From NCBI GenBank assembly GCA_016215705.1, contig JACRIR010000262.1, positions 1 through 61,795 on the forward strand: DNA of 61,795 nucleotides, in the 5' to 3' direction. The notes beneath the pieces were generated by a model. That model searched no databases. It was not told where the DNA came from and saw only the letters and a list, made by a program, of their open reading frames with translations. The translations under genes were made by a program, and so were the position numbers. Shown in pieces: positions 34,969 through 43,669 of this stretch. How positions within the stretch are numbered: position 1 is the stretch's first letter; each line of letters begins with the position of its first letter. This DNA comes from Candidatus Poribacteria bacterium. GTDB taxonomy: Bacteria; Abyssobacteria; SURF-5.

Positions 34969-36216
34969 ATGACTGACGGGAAGGCAAGAAACGCGGATCT
35001 ATCCGCTCTGAGGATTGACCGTGAGCCACAAGAAGATCGGGGCGCCGGAACCAGCCGACGGCGATTGATCGTTGTGGCCGGGACTTTGCTTATTCTTCTG
35101 CTTGCTGCCGCGGCATACGTGTTTGCCAGAAATTTCAGCCGGGCGGTTCCCGTTAAAGTGGCCGCCATAAGAGTTCTCGACACCTCGCAGGGCGAGGTCA
35201 CCTTGTCGGCAAACGGCTATGTCGTCGCGCAGGTGCAGGCCGCAATAGCTTCAAAGGGAACCGGCAGAATCGAGTATTTGGGGGTAGTGGAGGGAGACAA
35301 GGTGAAGGCCGGCCAGGTGGTCGCGCGGCTGGAGGATGATGACGTTGCAGCAGTGTTATCCCGGGCACGGGCCGATCTCCAGATGTCTGAGGCCGCGCTG
35401 GAGGAAGCGCAGGCAAGCCTGAATGAAGCACGGCTTGATTTTGAGAGGAACCGACAGTTGCACAACCAGGGAATTGCATCGAAATCCGAATATGACCTGT
35501 TCGAGGCGAAGTATAAGCGCGCGCTTGCCGCTGCGGCGTCTTCAGAAGCCAGAATTCGCGTCGGCAAGGCCGCCGTCAAAGAGGCCGAAGTCCAGGTCGA
35601 GAACACGCGTATTCGAGCGCCGTTTGACGGAATCGTGCTTGCAAAGAACGCCGACGTCGGTGAGATCGTCGCGCCGCTATCGGGCTCGGCATCCTCACGC
35701 AGCGCGGTCGTCACGATTGCTGATATGGGCTCATTGGAAGTCGAGGCGGATGTCTCCGAATCCAATATTCACAGGGTAACACCGGAGCAGGCGTGTGAAA
35801 TAGTTCTCGACGCCTTTCCCAATGTGCGTTATAAGGGCTATGTTCATAAGATAGTGCCGACGGCTGACCGTGCTAAGGCAACCGTCCTCACGAAAGTCCG
35901 TTTTGAGAAGTTTGACGAGAAGGTTCTGCCCGAGATGAGCGCCAAAGTGAATTTCCTTGCTCCTGTTCGCCATGAGGGCGAAGCGGAGGCGGAAGCCATG
36001 ATAGTCGCTCCAAAAGCGGCGGTGACCGAGCGGGAAAAAGGAAGCGTGGTATTTGTCGTGCGGGGCGATACGGTCGCCGAGACCCCTGTCGTGACGGGCG
36101 GGAGCATTGGCGATTCGGTGGAAATAAAGGGCGGCGTTTCCGCCGGAGAGGCGGTCGTTTTGAATCCTTCATCCGACCTCAAATCAGGCGCGAAGATTGT
36201 GATCGGGGGGAGTTAG
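34969..36216 (+). CDS. Periplasmic adaptor (membrane fusion) subunit, MacA/HlyD type
   Basis: A 415-residue adaptor linking an inner-membrane ABC exporter to the outer membrane. A single membrane anchor lies near 25-47 (LIVVAGTLLILLLAAAAYVFA). Then come the biotinyl-lipoyl half-motifs (GRIEYLGVVEGDKVKAGQ and APFDGIVLAKNADVGEIV), a helical hairpin rich in Ala and Glu (about 125-200) and beta-barrel domains. The ATPase and two permeases follow on the same strand, so this is a MacAB-like export unit. No TolC-like gene is in the window. An R1 repeat separates it from the ATPase gene. Confidence 0.92.
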   Translation: MTDGKARNADLSALRIDREPQEDRGAGTSRRRLIVVAGTLLILLLAAAAYVFARNFSRAVPVKVAAIRVLDTSQGEVTLSANGYVVAQVQAAIASKGTGRIEYLGVVEGDKVKAGQVVARLEDDDVAAVLSRARADLQMSEAALEEAQASLNEARLDFERNRQLHNQGIASKSEYDLFEAKYKRALAAAASSEARIRVGKAAVKEAEVQVENTRIRAPFDGIVLAKNADVGEIVAPLSGSASSRSAVVTIADMGSLEVEADVSESNIHRVTPEQACEIVLDAFPNVRYKGYVHKIVPTADRAKATVLTKVRFEKFDEKVLPEMSAKVNFLAPVRHEGEAEAEAMIVAPKAAVTEREKGSVVFVVRGDTVAETPVVTGGSIGDSVEIKGGVSAGEAVVLNPSSDLKSGAKIVIGGS

Positions 36217-36236
36217 GCAGTGCGTGGCGCTGACGT

Positions 36237-36305
36237 GGAAAATCGGGGACACGATGCCGCATCGTGTCCCCGATTTTCCCACGCCGTATCGTGTCCCCGA
36301 TTTTC
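36237..36305. repeat. Palindromic repeat, family R1 (copy c), with extra half-unit
   Basis: A perfect hairpin (20-base arms around CCG, 36237-36279) is followed by a second right arm, CGTATCGTGTCCCCGATTTTC, at 36285-36305. This one-and-a-half unit arrangement suggests slippage or partial duplication. It lies between the adaptor and ATPase genes of one export operon. Confidence 0.85.
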
Positions 36306-36337
36306 GGAACAATGTCGATGCATGAGAGGAAATATCC

Positions 36338-37015
36338 GTGACGAAAGCCATTGTCGATCTTCAGAACGTCAGCAAGATTTATCGGCGCGACGGGAAAAAG
36401 GTCTCTGCGCTGGACGGGATAACGTTCAGCATTCCTGATGGGGAATTTGTTGCGCTTATGGGGCCGTCCGGCTCGGGAAAGACTACTTTGCTAAACCTTA
36501 TCGCCGGCATTGACAAGCCTGATTCCGGAAAGGTGCTGGTTGCGGAGACTGACATGGGATCGCTATCAGAGTCGCGGCTTGCTGGTTGGCGAGCCCGCCA
36601 CGTGGGTTTTGTCTTTCAGTTCTACAATCTAATACCGGTGCTCAGTGCTTTCGAGAACGTGGAAATGCCCTTGATGCTGACACGGCTCTCAAAACAACAG
36701 CGGCGCGAACACGTGAGGGCAGCGCTTGAGGTTGTCGGATTGATTGACCGGATGCACCACAAGCCCCGTCAATTGTCGGGAGGACAGGAACAAAGGGTCG
36801 CCATCGCGCGGGCCATCGTCAGCGATCCAACCATAATTCTTGCGGACGAACCCACGGGAGACCTCGACAAAGACTCCGCAAATGAGATACTTACGCTACT
36901 CGAGCGGCTGAATTCCGAATTCAAGAAAACCATTATCATGGTGACGCATGACCCGCATGCCGCAGAAAAGGCGCATGTGGTTCATCATGTGGACAAAGGA
37001 CTGCTGTCAGATTAG
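36338..37015 (+). CDS. ABC transporter ATP-binding protein, MacB/LolD type
   Basis: A 225-residue ATPase with Walker [10 protein letters not shown] near 43, Q-loop in [10 protein letters not shown], signature [14 protein letters not shown] near 145, and Walker [13 protein letters not shown]. It starts with GTG preceded by GAGAGG. Members power extrusion of lipoproteins, peptides or antibiotics through FtsX-like permeases. Both permease genes follow at once, the first 12 bases later. Confidence 0.95.
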   Translation: MTKAIVDLQNVSKIYRRDGKKVSALDGITFSIPDGEFVALMGPSGSGKTTLLNLIAGIDKPDSGKVLVAETDMGSLSESRLAGWRARHVGFVFQFYNLIPVLSAFENVEMPLMLTRLSKQQRREHVRAALEVVGLIDRMHHKPRQLSGGQEQRVAIARAIVSDPTIILADEPTGDLDKDSANEILTLLERLNSEFKKTIIMVTHDPHAAEKAHVVHHVDKGLLSD

Positions 37016-37027
37016 CTCGGGGAGAAG

Positions 37028-38191
37028 ATGTTCAAGCTGATTCTCAAGAACGCGTTTCGCCACAGAATGCGGACGCTTCTCACCATTGTGGGCTTGGCGA
37101 TATCAATACTTGCGTTCGGCCTTTTGCGCACGGCGGTGAGCGCATGGTACACAGGCGTCGAAGCATCGTCTCAGACGCGCCTGATCACGCGCAACGCCGT
37201 CTCGCTGGTGTTCGCCTTGCCGCTGTCGTACAAGGAAAAGATACTCGGCATTCCGGGAGTTACCGGAATATCATATGCGTATTGGTTCGGCGGCACATAC
37301 ATAGACATGAAGAACTTCTTTCCCCAATTTGCAGTCGAGCCGGAGTCCTATCTGGACCTGCATCCGGAGTACGCCCTCACGGAAAAAGAAAAAGAGGATT
37401 TCCTGAAGCAGAGAAACTCATGCGTCGTGGGGGCCGCGCTTGTCCGAAAACATGGCTGGAAACTCGGGGACACCGTCCGGCTCACGGGCACTATCTTTGC
37501 CGGTGACTGGGACCTCGTAATCCGGGGCGTCTATCACGGCTCCGGTCAATTCACCGACGAAAATCAGATGCTTCTGCACTGGCAATATGTTGACGAAACA
37601 ATGCAACGTGTGATGCCCGAGATGAGCGGCTACGTCGGATGGTACATGGTGCGGATTGCCGGTCCCGACGATGCGGCCAGGGTCTCGGCCGCGATAGACT
37701 CGCGTTTCGAGAATTCGCTGGCCGAAACCAAGACGGAAACCGAGCGGGCTTTCAACATGAGCTTTATATCCATGCTTAGCGCTATCATAACGGCTCTCCG
37801 ACTAATTTCCGTCGTCATCGTCGCAATCATGCTCCTGGTTCTGGCAAACACAATGACGATGACGGCCCGGGAGCGCATCCCCGAATATGCCGTCTTGAAA
37901 GCCGTCGGCTTCCGCGCGCAGCGGCTAAGCGCGCTGATCATCGGGGAGTCGGTGTTGATTGCCATTGCGGGAGGGCTGGTCGGAATTCTGTCGCTGTTTC
38001 CCACATGCGCCGCTTTTTCTCAGTTTGTGGCGAAAAACCTTTCGGGTTTCTTCCCTGTGTTCAGACTTGCATATAGCACCATCGGGATGGCCACTGCAAT
38101 CACAATTGTTGTCGGGATTGTGGCGGGCCTGTTTCCGACGTTTCGAGTGGCTCGAATGAAAACCGCCGACGGGTTGCGGCATATAGGGTGA
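37028..38191 (+). CDS. ABC transporter permease, MacB/FtsX family (first copy)
   Basis: A 387-residue permease with one N-terminal membrane helix (near 15-37), a periplasmic MacB-type domain to about 255, and three C-terminal helices forming the FtsX domain (AEKIPEYAVLKAVGF-like region reading ERIPEYAVLKAVGF near 285). GGGGAG precedes the ATG. With the ATPase and a second permease it should form a heteromeric export complex. Confidence 0.92.
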   Translation: MFKLILKNAFRHRMRTLLTIVGLAISILAFGLLRTAVSAWYTGVEASSQTRLITRNAVSLVFALPLSYKEKILGIPGVTGISYAYWFGGTYIDMKNFFPQFAVEPESYLDLHPEYALTEKEKEDFLKQRNSCVVGAALVRKHGWKLGDTVRLTGTIFAGDWDLVIRGVYHGSGQFTDENQMLLHWQYVDETMQRVMPEMSGYVGWYMVRIAGPDDAARVSAAIDSRFENSLAETKTETERAFNMSFISMLSAIITALRLISVVIVAIMLLVLANTMTMTARERIPEYAVLKAVGFRAQRLSALIIGESVLIAIAGGLVGILSLFPTCAAFSQFVAKNLSGFFPVFRLAYSTIGMATAITIVVGIVAGLFPTFRVARMKTADGLRHIG

Positions 38192-38235
38192 ACAGCGATG
38201 ACCTTTGGTCGGGGACTCCATGCGCGCGAGAAGAA

Positions 38236-38278
38236 GCTTGTTGGGGGACGCCATGCCTCATTGTGTCTCGCAATAAGC
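38236..38278. repeat. Degenerate palindromic repeat, family R1 (copy d)
   Basis: This 43-base stretch aligns end to end with copy a at 30608, starting GCTTGTTGGGGGACGCCATG and ending AATAAGC, but several arm positions have drifted and the stem is partly broken. It lies between the two permease genes of one operon. Confidence 0.7.
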
Positions 38279-38310
38279 GCCGGTCTCTCAGGAGGCGCAG
38301 AGGATATCGT

Positions 38311-39477
38311 ATGAAGATTCCGATCATATACAACTGGCGCAGTATTCTGGCGCGCCCGCTGACGACGATTCTGACTGTGCTCGGTATAGCGCTCGTGGTC
38401 TTCGTTTTTGCGGCGGTTCTGATGCTTGCCAACGGTCTGAAAAAGACACTGGTGGGCACGGGAGAAGAGACCAACGCAATTGTCCTCCGCAAGGGCGCAG
38501 ATTCGGAAATCAGCAGCATCGTCACCCGGGATCAGTATAACATTCTCAAGACACTGCCGGAGGTGGCAGTAACCGCCGATGGAACGCCGTTGGTGGCCGG
38601 CGAGTTGGTGGTCGTCAATAATATTCCGAGGCGGGCCGACGACGGTCTCTCCAATGTCATGGTGAGGGGCGTCAGCAAGGAATCCCTTCTCATGCGCTCA
38701 AAGGTAAGACTAGTCAAGGGAACAATGTGGCGGCCGGGACTTTCCGAAATCATAGCGGGCAGTTCCGTTTCCAGGCGATTTCAAGGCTGCGGCATGGGTG
38801 AAAGCGTCAAGATGGGCGGTCGCGAGTGGGTCGTTGTCGGTATCTTCGAGGCCGACGGCACAGGCTTTGAGTCCGAGCTCTGGGGCGACGTGGAGCAATT
38901 CATGGATGCCTTCGAGCGCCCGATATTCTCTTCGGTAACAATGCACATGAAGGACCCTTCGAGGTTCGAGGAAATGAAGACGCGCATCGAGAACGACCCG
39001 CGTCTCACTGTGAGTTTTCAAAGAGAGCGGGAGTTTTATGAAAAGCAGTCTCAGAGTCTCGGCCTGTTTATTCGCGTCCTCGGTCTGACCATTACCATCA
39101 TCTTCAGCTTTGCAGCCATGACGGGAGCGGTCATCACCATGTATTCCGCCGTGGCAAACCGGTCGGCGGAAATCGGCACGTTGCGGGCGCTCGGCTTTCG
39201 GCGAAGGAGTATACTGGCGTCTTTCCTTGTTGAATGCATCCTTATCTCTCTCCTGGGCGGGATGCTCGGCTTGGCGCTTGCTTCCCTGCTGCAGTTCATC
39301 AGCATTTCGACCACAAACTTCCAATCTTTTGCCGAACTTGCGTTCGGCTTCAGCCTATCGAGCCGCATTGCGGTCAACTCACTCCTGTTTGCCGTAATCA
39401 TGGGGATCATCGGCGGCATGGCCCCGGCCGTCCGCGCCTCGCGAATGAGGGTGGCGACCGCATTGCGCGCCGCGTAG
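38311..39477 (+). CDS. ABC transporter permease, MacB/FtsX family (second copy)
   Basis: A 388-residue permease related to the preceding one: an N-terminal helix near 18-40, a periplasmic domain, and three C-terminal helices with the FtsX motif SAEIGTLRALGFRRRSI near 288. I start at the ATG at 38311 because CAGGAGG lies upstream; a longer reading would run through the R1 repeat. It completes the adaptor-ATPase-permease-permease export unit. Confidence 0.92.
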   Translation: MKIPIIYNWRSILARPLTTILTVLGIALVVFVFAAVLMLANGLKKTLVGTGEETNAIVLRKGADSEISSIVTRDQYNILKTLPEVAVTADGTPLVAGELVVVNNIPRRADDGLSNVMVRGVSKESLLMRSKVRLVKGTMWRPGLSEIIAGSSVSRRFQGCGMGESVKMGGREWVVVGIFEADGTGFESELWGDVEQFMDAFERPIFSSVTMHMKDPSRFEEMKTRIENDPRLTVSFQREREFYEKQSQSLGLFIRVLGLTITIIFSFAAMTGAVITMYSAVANRSAEIGTLRALGFRRRSILASFLVECILISLLGGMLGLALASLLQFISISTTNFQSFAELAFGFSLSSRIAVNSLLFAVIMGIIGGMAPAVRASRMRVATALRAA

Positions 39478-39607
39478 TCGCCGTTTATGTTCGCATGATT
39501 CGCGTTGCCTTTCTTTTGGAATCTCACCCAAATTTGAAAACAACCGTTGACGCAATTCCTGAATCGCGCGCATAAAACTTCTTCGAACTCGCGAACGGTT
39601 TTCCAAC

Positions 39608-39635
39608 TTGACAAACCGTCATTAGACGGTATACT
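39608..39635 (+). promoter_or_regulatory. lexA promoter with embedded palindromic operator
   Basis: TTGACA (39608-39613) and TATACT (39630-39635) are 16 bases apart. The spacer holds the perfect inverted repeat ACCGTC-ATTA-GACGGT (39615-39630), touching the -10 box. A repressor bound there would block RNA polymerase, so this is a strong candidate for the LexA self-regulation site. The start codon is 54 bases downstream of the -10 box. Confidence 0.75.
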
Positions 39636-39688
39636 ATCGATAACGATACTTCAAACAAGAAACTGCTTGTTTTCCCGGAGACAGCGAC

Positions 39689-40291
39689 ATGAAAACTCCC
39701 ACCGACAACCAGCGGCGTGTCCTGGAGGCAATTCTGCGTCTTATCGATGCCGAGGAGCGGCCGCCTTCAACGCGCGAACTTGCTGCGGAACTTGGCTGCC
39801 ATGTCAAGACCGTGTGGCAATACCTGTCGATTCTCGAGCGCAAGGGCTATCTCGCACGAAGAAAAGGCCGCATTCGCCTGTCACCGGGACTGGCTCGCGG
39901 ACGCGGAATTCCCATTGTTGGGCGCGTCGCGGCAGGAGCGCCGATACTTGCGGTCGAGAACCGCGAAGGCGCTCTGTCGCTGGAAGAACTCTTTGGGGCG
40001 GGGGGTGACCTGTTTGCAGTGCGCGCTGAGGGTGACAGTATGGTGGATGCCGGTATATTTGGCGGCGACTTGGTTGTCGTGCGGAGCGCTCGCCGCGTTC
40101 GTAGCGGCGAGATCGCGGTCTGCTACGTTGGAGAGGATGGAGACGTCACGGTGAAGCGGCTTATCGAGCGCCCCGATTGCTACAAGCTAATGCCCGCAAA
40201 CGAGGCATATGAGCCGACGCGAATATCCAAGAGTGACCCGCACTTCCGCATCGCGGGGAAAGTGGTTGGCGTGGTGAGAAGAGTTCCATAA
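39689..40291 (+). CDS. lexA: LexA SOS repressor
   Basis: A 200-residue repressor with an N-terminal winged helix (STRELAAELGCHVKTVWQYLSIL) and a C-terminal S24 self-cleavage domain. The Ala-Gly cleavage site is in GRVAAGAPI near 78. The catalytic Ser is in EGDSMVDAGI near 115 and the Lys in VTVKRLIE near 153. RecA filaments on damaged DNA trigger its cleavage. recA lies 1.9 kb downstream on the same strand. The recognition helix differs from that of E. coli, and the proposed operator upstream differs too. Confidence 0.94.
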   Translation: MKTPTDNQRRVLEAILRLIDAEERPPSTRELAAELGCHVKTVWQYLSILERKGYLARRKGRIRLSPGLARGRGIPIVGRVAAGAPILAVENREGALSLEELFGAGGDLFAVRAEGDSMVDAGIFGGDLVVVRSARRVRSGEIAVCYVGEDGDVTVKRLIERPDCYKLMPANEAYEPTRISKSDPHFRIAGKVVGVVRRVP

Positions 40292-40644
40292 GGAGCAAAC
40301 GCAATGCCGCAATAGGTTCAAGCACTTGCTGCGCCCAGTGGCAATCATGAAGTCGATTCACGGCTTGCAGTTTATGGCGTACGGTTAAAGGAATGGCGGT
40401 CTTGCGGCGCTGGCTCGCGCATGATTTTGGCTTTGGCCAAGACAAAACCTTGCTTTGATTTTCTTTGTGGCATTGCGATTCGGCAGTTGGAAGATTGAAG
40501 AAGGGAGATTGGAAAAAGTATTTGCCCTGTGTTAGAATGAGCCAGAATCCAATCGATTGTAGCACGAGTTTTGTACGAGTTTTGTGGGGGATGCTTCAAG
40601 AAAATCATGACAGAACTTCGTGATTTCGAACGGGGGCAGAACAG
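40292..40644. other. Intergenic region after lexA
   Basis: About 350 bases with no supported gene. It has a tandem pair of ACGAGTTTTGT at 40563-40585 and short A/T-rich segments. The next gene has a GGGGG-type ribosome site at the right end. Confidence 0.4.
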
Positions 40645-41340
40645 ATGACAGAAAGCGGGTCGGCCGCCCCAAAATACGTGACGCCGGACGAGATGAAACG
40701 CATCGACAGGTTCGCCATTGACGAGATGCGCATTCCGGGCGTAGTGCTTATGGAAAACGCAGGACGCGCTGTTTTTGAGGCGGCATATGCCGCACTGGCC
40801 GGACGCGATTTGCCGGTGCTCGTGTTCTGCGGGCGGGGGAACAACGGCGGCGACGGTTTCGTGGTCGCGCGCCATCTCATCAATAACCGAATCGAAACGC
40901 ATGTCTTCCTGGTGGGCGCTGCCTCCAGAGTCAAGGGTGACTGCCGGGTGAACCTGCGCATTCTTCAAAAGATGGGTGTGCTCATAAACCACGTGACAAA
41001 GAAGGGGCTTCCGGAACTGCGCAACCGTATGAAGAGATGCGGGATCATAGTCGATGCTCTGTTGGGGACGGGGCTTTCGGGTGAGGTGTCGGGGCTGTAT
41101 CGCGAAGTGATATCTCTCATAAACGAGGCCGGATGTCCGGTGCTGGCTGTGGACATACCCTCCGGACTGGACGGCGCCACGGGGAAGCCGCTTGGCATTT
41201 CGGTTGTGGCGAACATGACCGTCACGTTTCAACTGCCCAAGAAGGGATTTGAGAACCCTCTGGCACGCAATTATACCGGCCAGTTGAAGGTCGTCGACAT
41301 CGGGATTCCGTTACATCTATGCACGCGCCCGAAAGGTTGA
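40645..41340 (+). CDS. nnrE: NAD(P)H-hydrate epimerase (YjeF N-terminal domain, stand-alone)
   Basis: A 231-residue Rossmann-like enzyme that epimerises damaged NAD(P)H hydrates so that the partner dehydratase can repair them. Landmarks are ENAGRAVFEAA near 37, FCGRGNNGGDGFVVARHL near 55, DALLGTGLSGEVSG near 137 and AVDIPSGLDGATG near 170. Many bacteria fuse this domain to the NnrD dehydratase; here the dehydratase part is absent and must lie elsewhere. Its stop codon overlaps the next start as TGATG. Confidence 0.9.
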   Translation: MTESGSAAPKYVTPDEMKRIDRFAIDEMRIPGVVLMENAGRAVFEAAYAALAGRDLPVLVFCGRGNNGGDGFVVARHLINNRIETHVFLVGAASRVKGDCRVNLRILQKMGVLINHVTKKGLPELRNRMKRCGIIVDALLGTGLSGEVSGLYREVISLINEAGCPVLAVDIPSGLDGATGKPLGISVVANMTVTFQLPKKGFENPLARNYTGQLKVVDIGIPLHLCTRPKG

Positions 41341-41912
41341 TGCCTATGGCAACCATCCGAACGTTTGTCGCTGTAACGATGGCCGGGTCGCTTCACAAGA
41401 CGCTTGGCGAGGTGATAGATAAGTTTTCATCATCGAAAGCGAGCGTCAAATGGGTGGAGCCGCATAACGCTCACCTAACACTGAAGTTCCTCGGTAACGT
41501 CGAGGAGGCGCGTTTGGCGGAGGTCTTCGCAGCCTGTGAAAAAGCGGCAAAAGGATTCAAGCCGATTGACCTCGAAGTGAGGGCGGTCGGGTGTTTCCCT
41601 TCGATGAAACGGCCAAGGGTAGTGTGGCTCGGAATCGAGAAAGGGGCTGAGGCCATACGACAGCTTCAACAAAAAGTGGAAAGCGAACTCGAACGCATCG
41701 GTTTTCCGAGAGAAGATAAGGATTTCAAGGCGCATCTGACCATCGGGCGCGTGAAGGGGCAGCAGGGCGTGCAGAGGCTGTGCGGCCTTCTCGAAGAAGA
41801 AAGAAACGTTTTCATTGGCTCGATGCGCGCCGAAAAGCTATCCGTCATGAAGAGCCAGCCGCTTTCGACCGGTCCAGTGTACACGGAGATGAAGGCGATA
41901 CCGCTTGAATAA
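41340..41912 (+). CDS. thpR: RNA 2',3'-cyclic phosphodiesterase ThpR
   Basis: A 2H phosphoesterase of about 190 residues that opens 2',3'-cyclic phosphates on RNA ends. The two diagnostic HxTx motifs are HLTLKFLG near 43 and HLTIGRVK near 131. The start is taken at the ATG at 41340, which overlaps the upstream stop codon; an ATG at 41346 is nearly as good. Co-translation with the epimerase suggests a small housekeeping-repair operon. Confidence 0.92.
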   Translation: MPMATIRTFVAVTMAGSLHKTLGEVIDKFSSSKASVKWVEPHNAHLTLKFLGNVEEARLAEVFAACEKAAKGFKPIDLEVRAVGCFPSMKRPRVVWLGIEKGAEAIRQLQQKVESELERIGFPREDKDFKAHLTIGRVKGQQGVQRLCGLLEEERNVFIGSMRAEKLSVMKSQPLSTGPVYTEMKAIPLE

Positions 41913-42036
41913 AGAGCGTGGGATGCACAAAGAGGAAAAGGGATAGAATCCGCAGATCGTGCGGACTCCGGCGCGATTGAATATCTCAGGGACCGCGTCC
42001 CCCCCTGTGACAGATACTAATCTTCTCGACTTGCAA

Positions 42037-42048
42037 AGCGCTTACGCT
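42037..42048 (+). promoter_or_regulatory. Inverted repeat AGCG-CTTA-CGCT upstream of recA
   Basis: A 4-4-4 perfect inverted repeat right after TTGCAA (42031-42036), with TAGGAT boxes at 42050 and 42055 as poor -10 candidates. The TTA-centred layout resembles the lexA palindrome, but the arms differ. It could be a weak SOS operator; I would not rely on it. Confidence 0.25.
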
Positions 42049-42144
42049 GTAGGATAGGATTAACAGATGAAGCTTGGCGGCATGCAGCGATTTGAGTTGC
42101 CGCGCTCGTGACGCAAGTGAATCACTCACCAAAGGGGACAACAG

Positions 42145-43167
42145 ATGACAGCAAAGGAAGGCGAAGCGAAGGAAAAACTTCTCGGGATCACGATTTCTCA
42201 GATCGAAAAACAATTCGGGAAGGGCGCAATCATGAAACTGGGAGAGGCTGCGAAGACGCCCCGTGTTCCCTCGATATCGACGAACATTATAGCGCTCGAC
42301 CTCGCGCTCGGCGCGGGCGGCATCCCGCGTGGGAGAGTTGTCGAGATTTTTGGGCCGGAATCTTCAGGCAAGACCACTCTCTCGCTTCACATCGTCGCGC
42401 AAGCGCAGAAACAGGGCGGCTCGGCAGCGTTCATCGACGCCGAACACGCCCTCGATCCCGATTATTCGAAAAGAATCGGCGTGAATATCGACGATCTCTT
42501 GATCTCTCAGCCCGATAGCGGCGAACAAGCGCTCGAGATAACCGATATGCTTGTGAAAGGCGGCGCGGTTGACATTGTGGTTGTAGATTCGGTGGCTGCG
42601 CTCGTGCCCCGCGCGGAAATCGAGGGCGAGATGGGAGATCAACACATGGGTTTGCAGGCCCGGCTTATGTCGCAGGCCATGCGCAAGCTCACGTCCTCTA
42701 TCAACAAATCGAAGACGACGGTTATGTTCATCAATCAGATACGCGAAAAAATCGGTGTGATGTTCGGCAATCCCGAGACTACGCCGGGTGGTCGAGCTCT
42801 CAAGTTCTACTCTTCAGTCCGACTCGACGTGAGACGCCTCGGCACCATAAAAGAGGGACAGGACACCGTGGGCGCGCGGACGCGGGTCAAGGTGGTCAAG
42901 AACAAGGTTGCTCCACCGTTTAAGGAGGCTGAGTTCGATATTCTCTTTGATGAGGGAATCTCGAAGGAAAGCAGTCTGATCGACGTCGCGGTCGAGCAGA
43001 AAGTAATTGTCAAGAGCGGCGCATGGTTCTCATACAAGAACGAGCATATTGGACAGGGCCGCGAGAGCGCCCGTAGATTTCTGAAAGAAAACCCCGCCCT
43101 TTTCAAATCGATTTTTGATGAGACCATTCAGCGCTTGAATGTAGCCACGCCGGAACCGGAGCCATGA
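42145..43167 (+). CDS. recA: RecA recombinase
   Basis: A 340-residue RecA of normal length that forms filaments on single-stranded DNA, drives strand exchange and activates LexA cleavage. Walker [10 protein letters not shown] is near 70, [20 protein letters not shown] near 145, and the L2-region [23 protein letters not shown] near 195. GGGGACAACAG before the ATG provides the ribosome site. Its last four bases overlap the VOC gene start as ATGA. Confidence 0.98.
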   Translation: MTAKEGEAKEKLLGITISQIEKQFGKGAIMKLGEAAKTPRVPSISTNIIALDLALGAGGIPRGRVVEIFGPESSGKTTLSLHIVAQAQKQGGSAAFIDAEHALDPDYSKRIGVNIDDLLISQPDSGEQALEITDMLVKGGAVDIVVVDSVAALVPRAEIEGEMGDQHMGLQARLMSQAMRKLTSSINKSKTTVMFINQIREKIGVMFGNPETTPGGRALKFYSSVRLDVRRLGTIKEGQDTVGARTRVKVVKNKVAPPFKEAEFDILFDEGISKESSLIDVAVEQKVIVKSGAWFSYKNEHIGQGRESARRFLKENPALFKSIFDETIQRLNVATPEPEP

Positions 43168-43583
43168 CCAACCACATTCATCACGTTCACATATTCGCCT
43201 CGGACATAAACGAGAGTGTCAAATTCTACGAAGAGTTCTTTGGCGGCAAGGTAGTCCTTGACGCAGAGTTTGCGGGCGCGCGGAACGTGTTCATGCGGAT
43301 CGGAAATGGCCGCCTCCATTTCTATGAGCAGCCGCCAAAGAATCCGGGAAGGGGAAGCATTCACCATTTTGGGATTCAGACGGATAATATTGAAGAAGTG
43401 GTTTGCAGACTGAAGTCGAAAGGAATCGGGTTCAAGAAAGAGATTACCGACTTGGGGGTGTGGAAATATATCATGGTTCCAGCGCCGGATGAAATACTGA
43501 TTGAGTTATTCCAGATAGATAAGGCGCGCGTCCCCTCTGAATTCGCGGACTATTTTGAGCAGGTTCCGAACTGTGGTTACTAA
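43164..43583 (+). CDS. VOC-superfamily (glyoxalase-like) protein
   Basis: A 139-residue protein of two beta-alpha-beta-beta-beta modules. It begins [25 protein letters not shown]; the second module begins [17 protein letters not shown] His early in each half and a late Glu in EILIELFQ are typical metal ligands, so a glyoxalase, epimerase or dioxygenase-like reaction is possible. The ATGA overlap with recA implies translational coupling, which is unusual for this family and may be coincidental. Confidence 0.85.
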   Translation: MTNHIHHVHIFASDINESVKFYEEFFGGKVVLDAEFAGARNVFMRIGNGRLHFYEQPPKNPGRGSIHHFGIQTDNIEEVVCRLKSKGIGFKKEITDLGVWKYIMVPAPDEILIELFQIDKARVPSEFADYFEQVPNCGY

Positions 43584-43590
43584 AATCGCA

Positions 43591-43631
43591 CTTATTCGGT
43601 GATGCCATGAGGCATGTCGTCACGGAATAAG
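43591..43631. repeat. Diverged palindromic repeat, family R1 (copy e)
   Basis: CTTATTCGGTGATGCCATG and its near-complement CATGTCGTCACGGAATAAG form a 41-base hairpin with the same length and ends as copy a but a changed core. A degenerate R3 unit follows at about 43634. It sits between the VOC and GalT-like genes. Confidence 0.7.
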
Positions 43632-43669
43632 TATCCGCTTTCGCAGGAATGGCGTGAGAGTGTGAGGCC

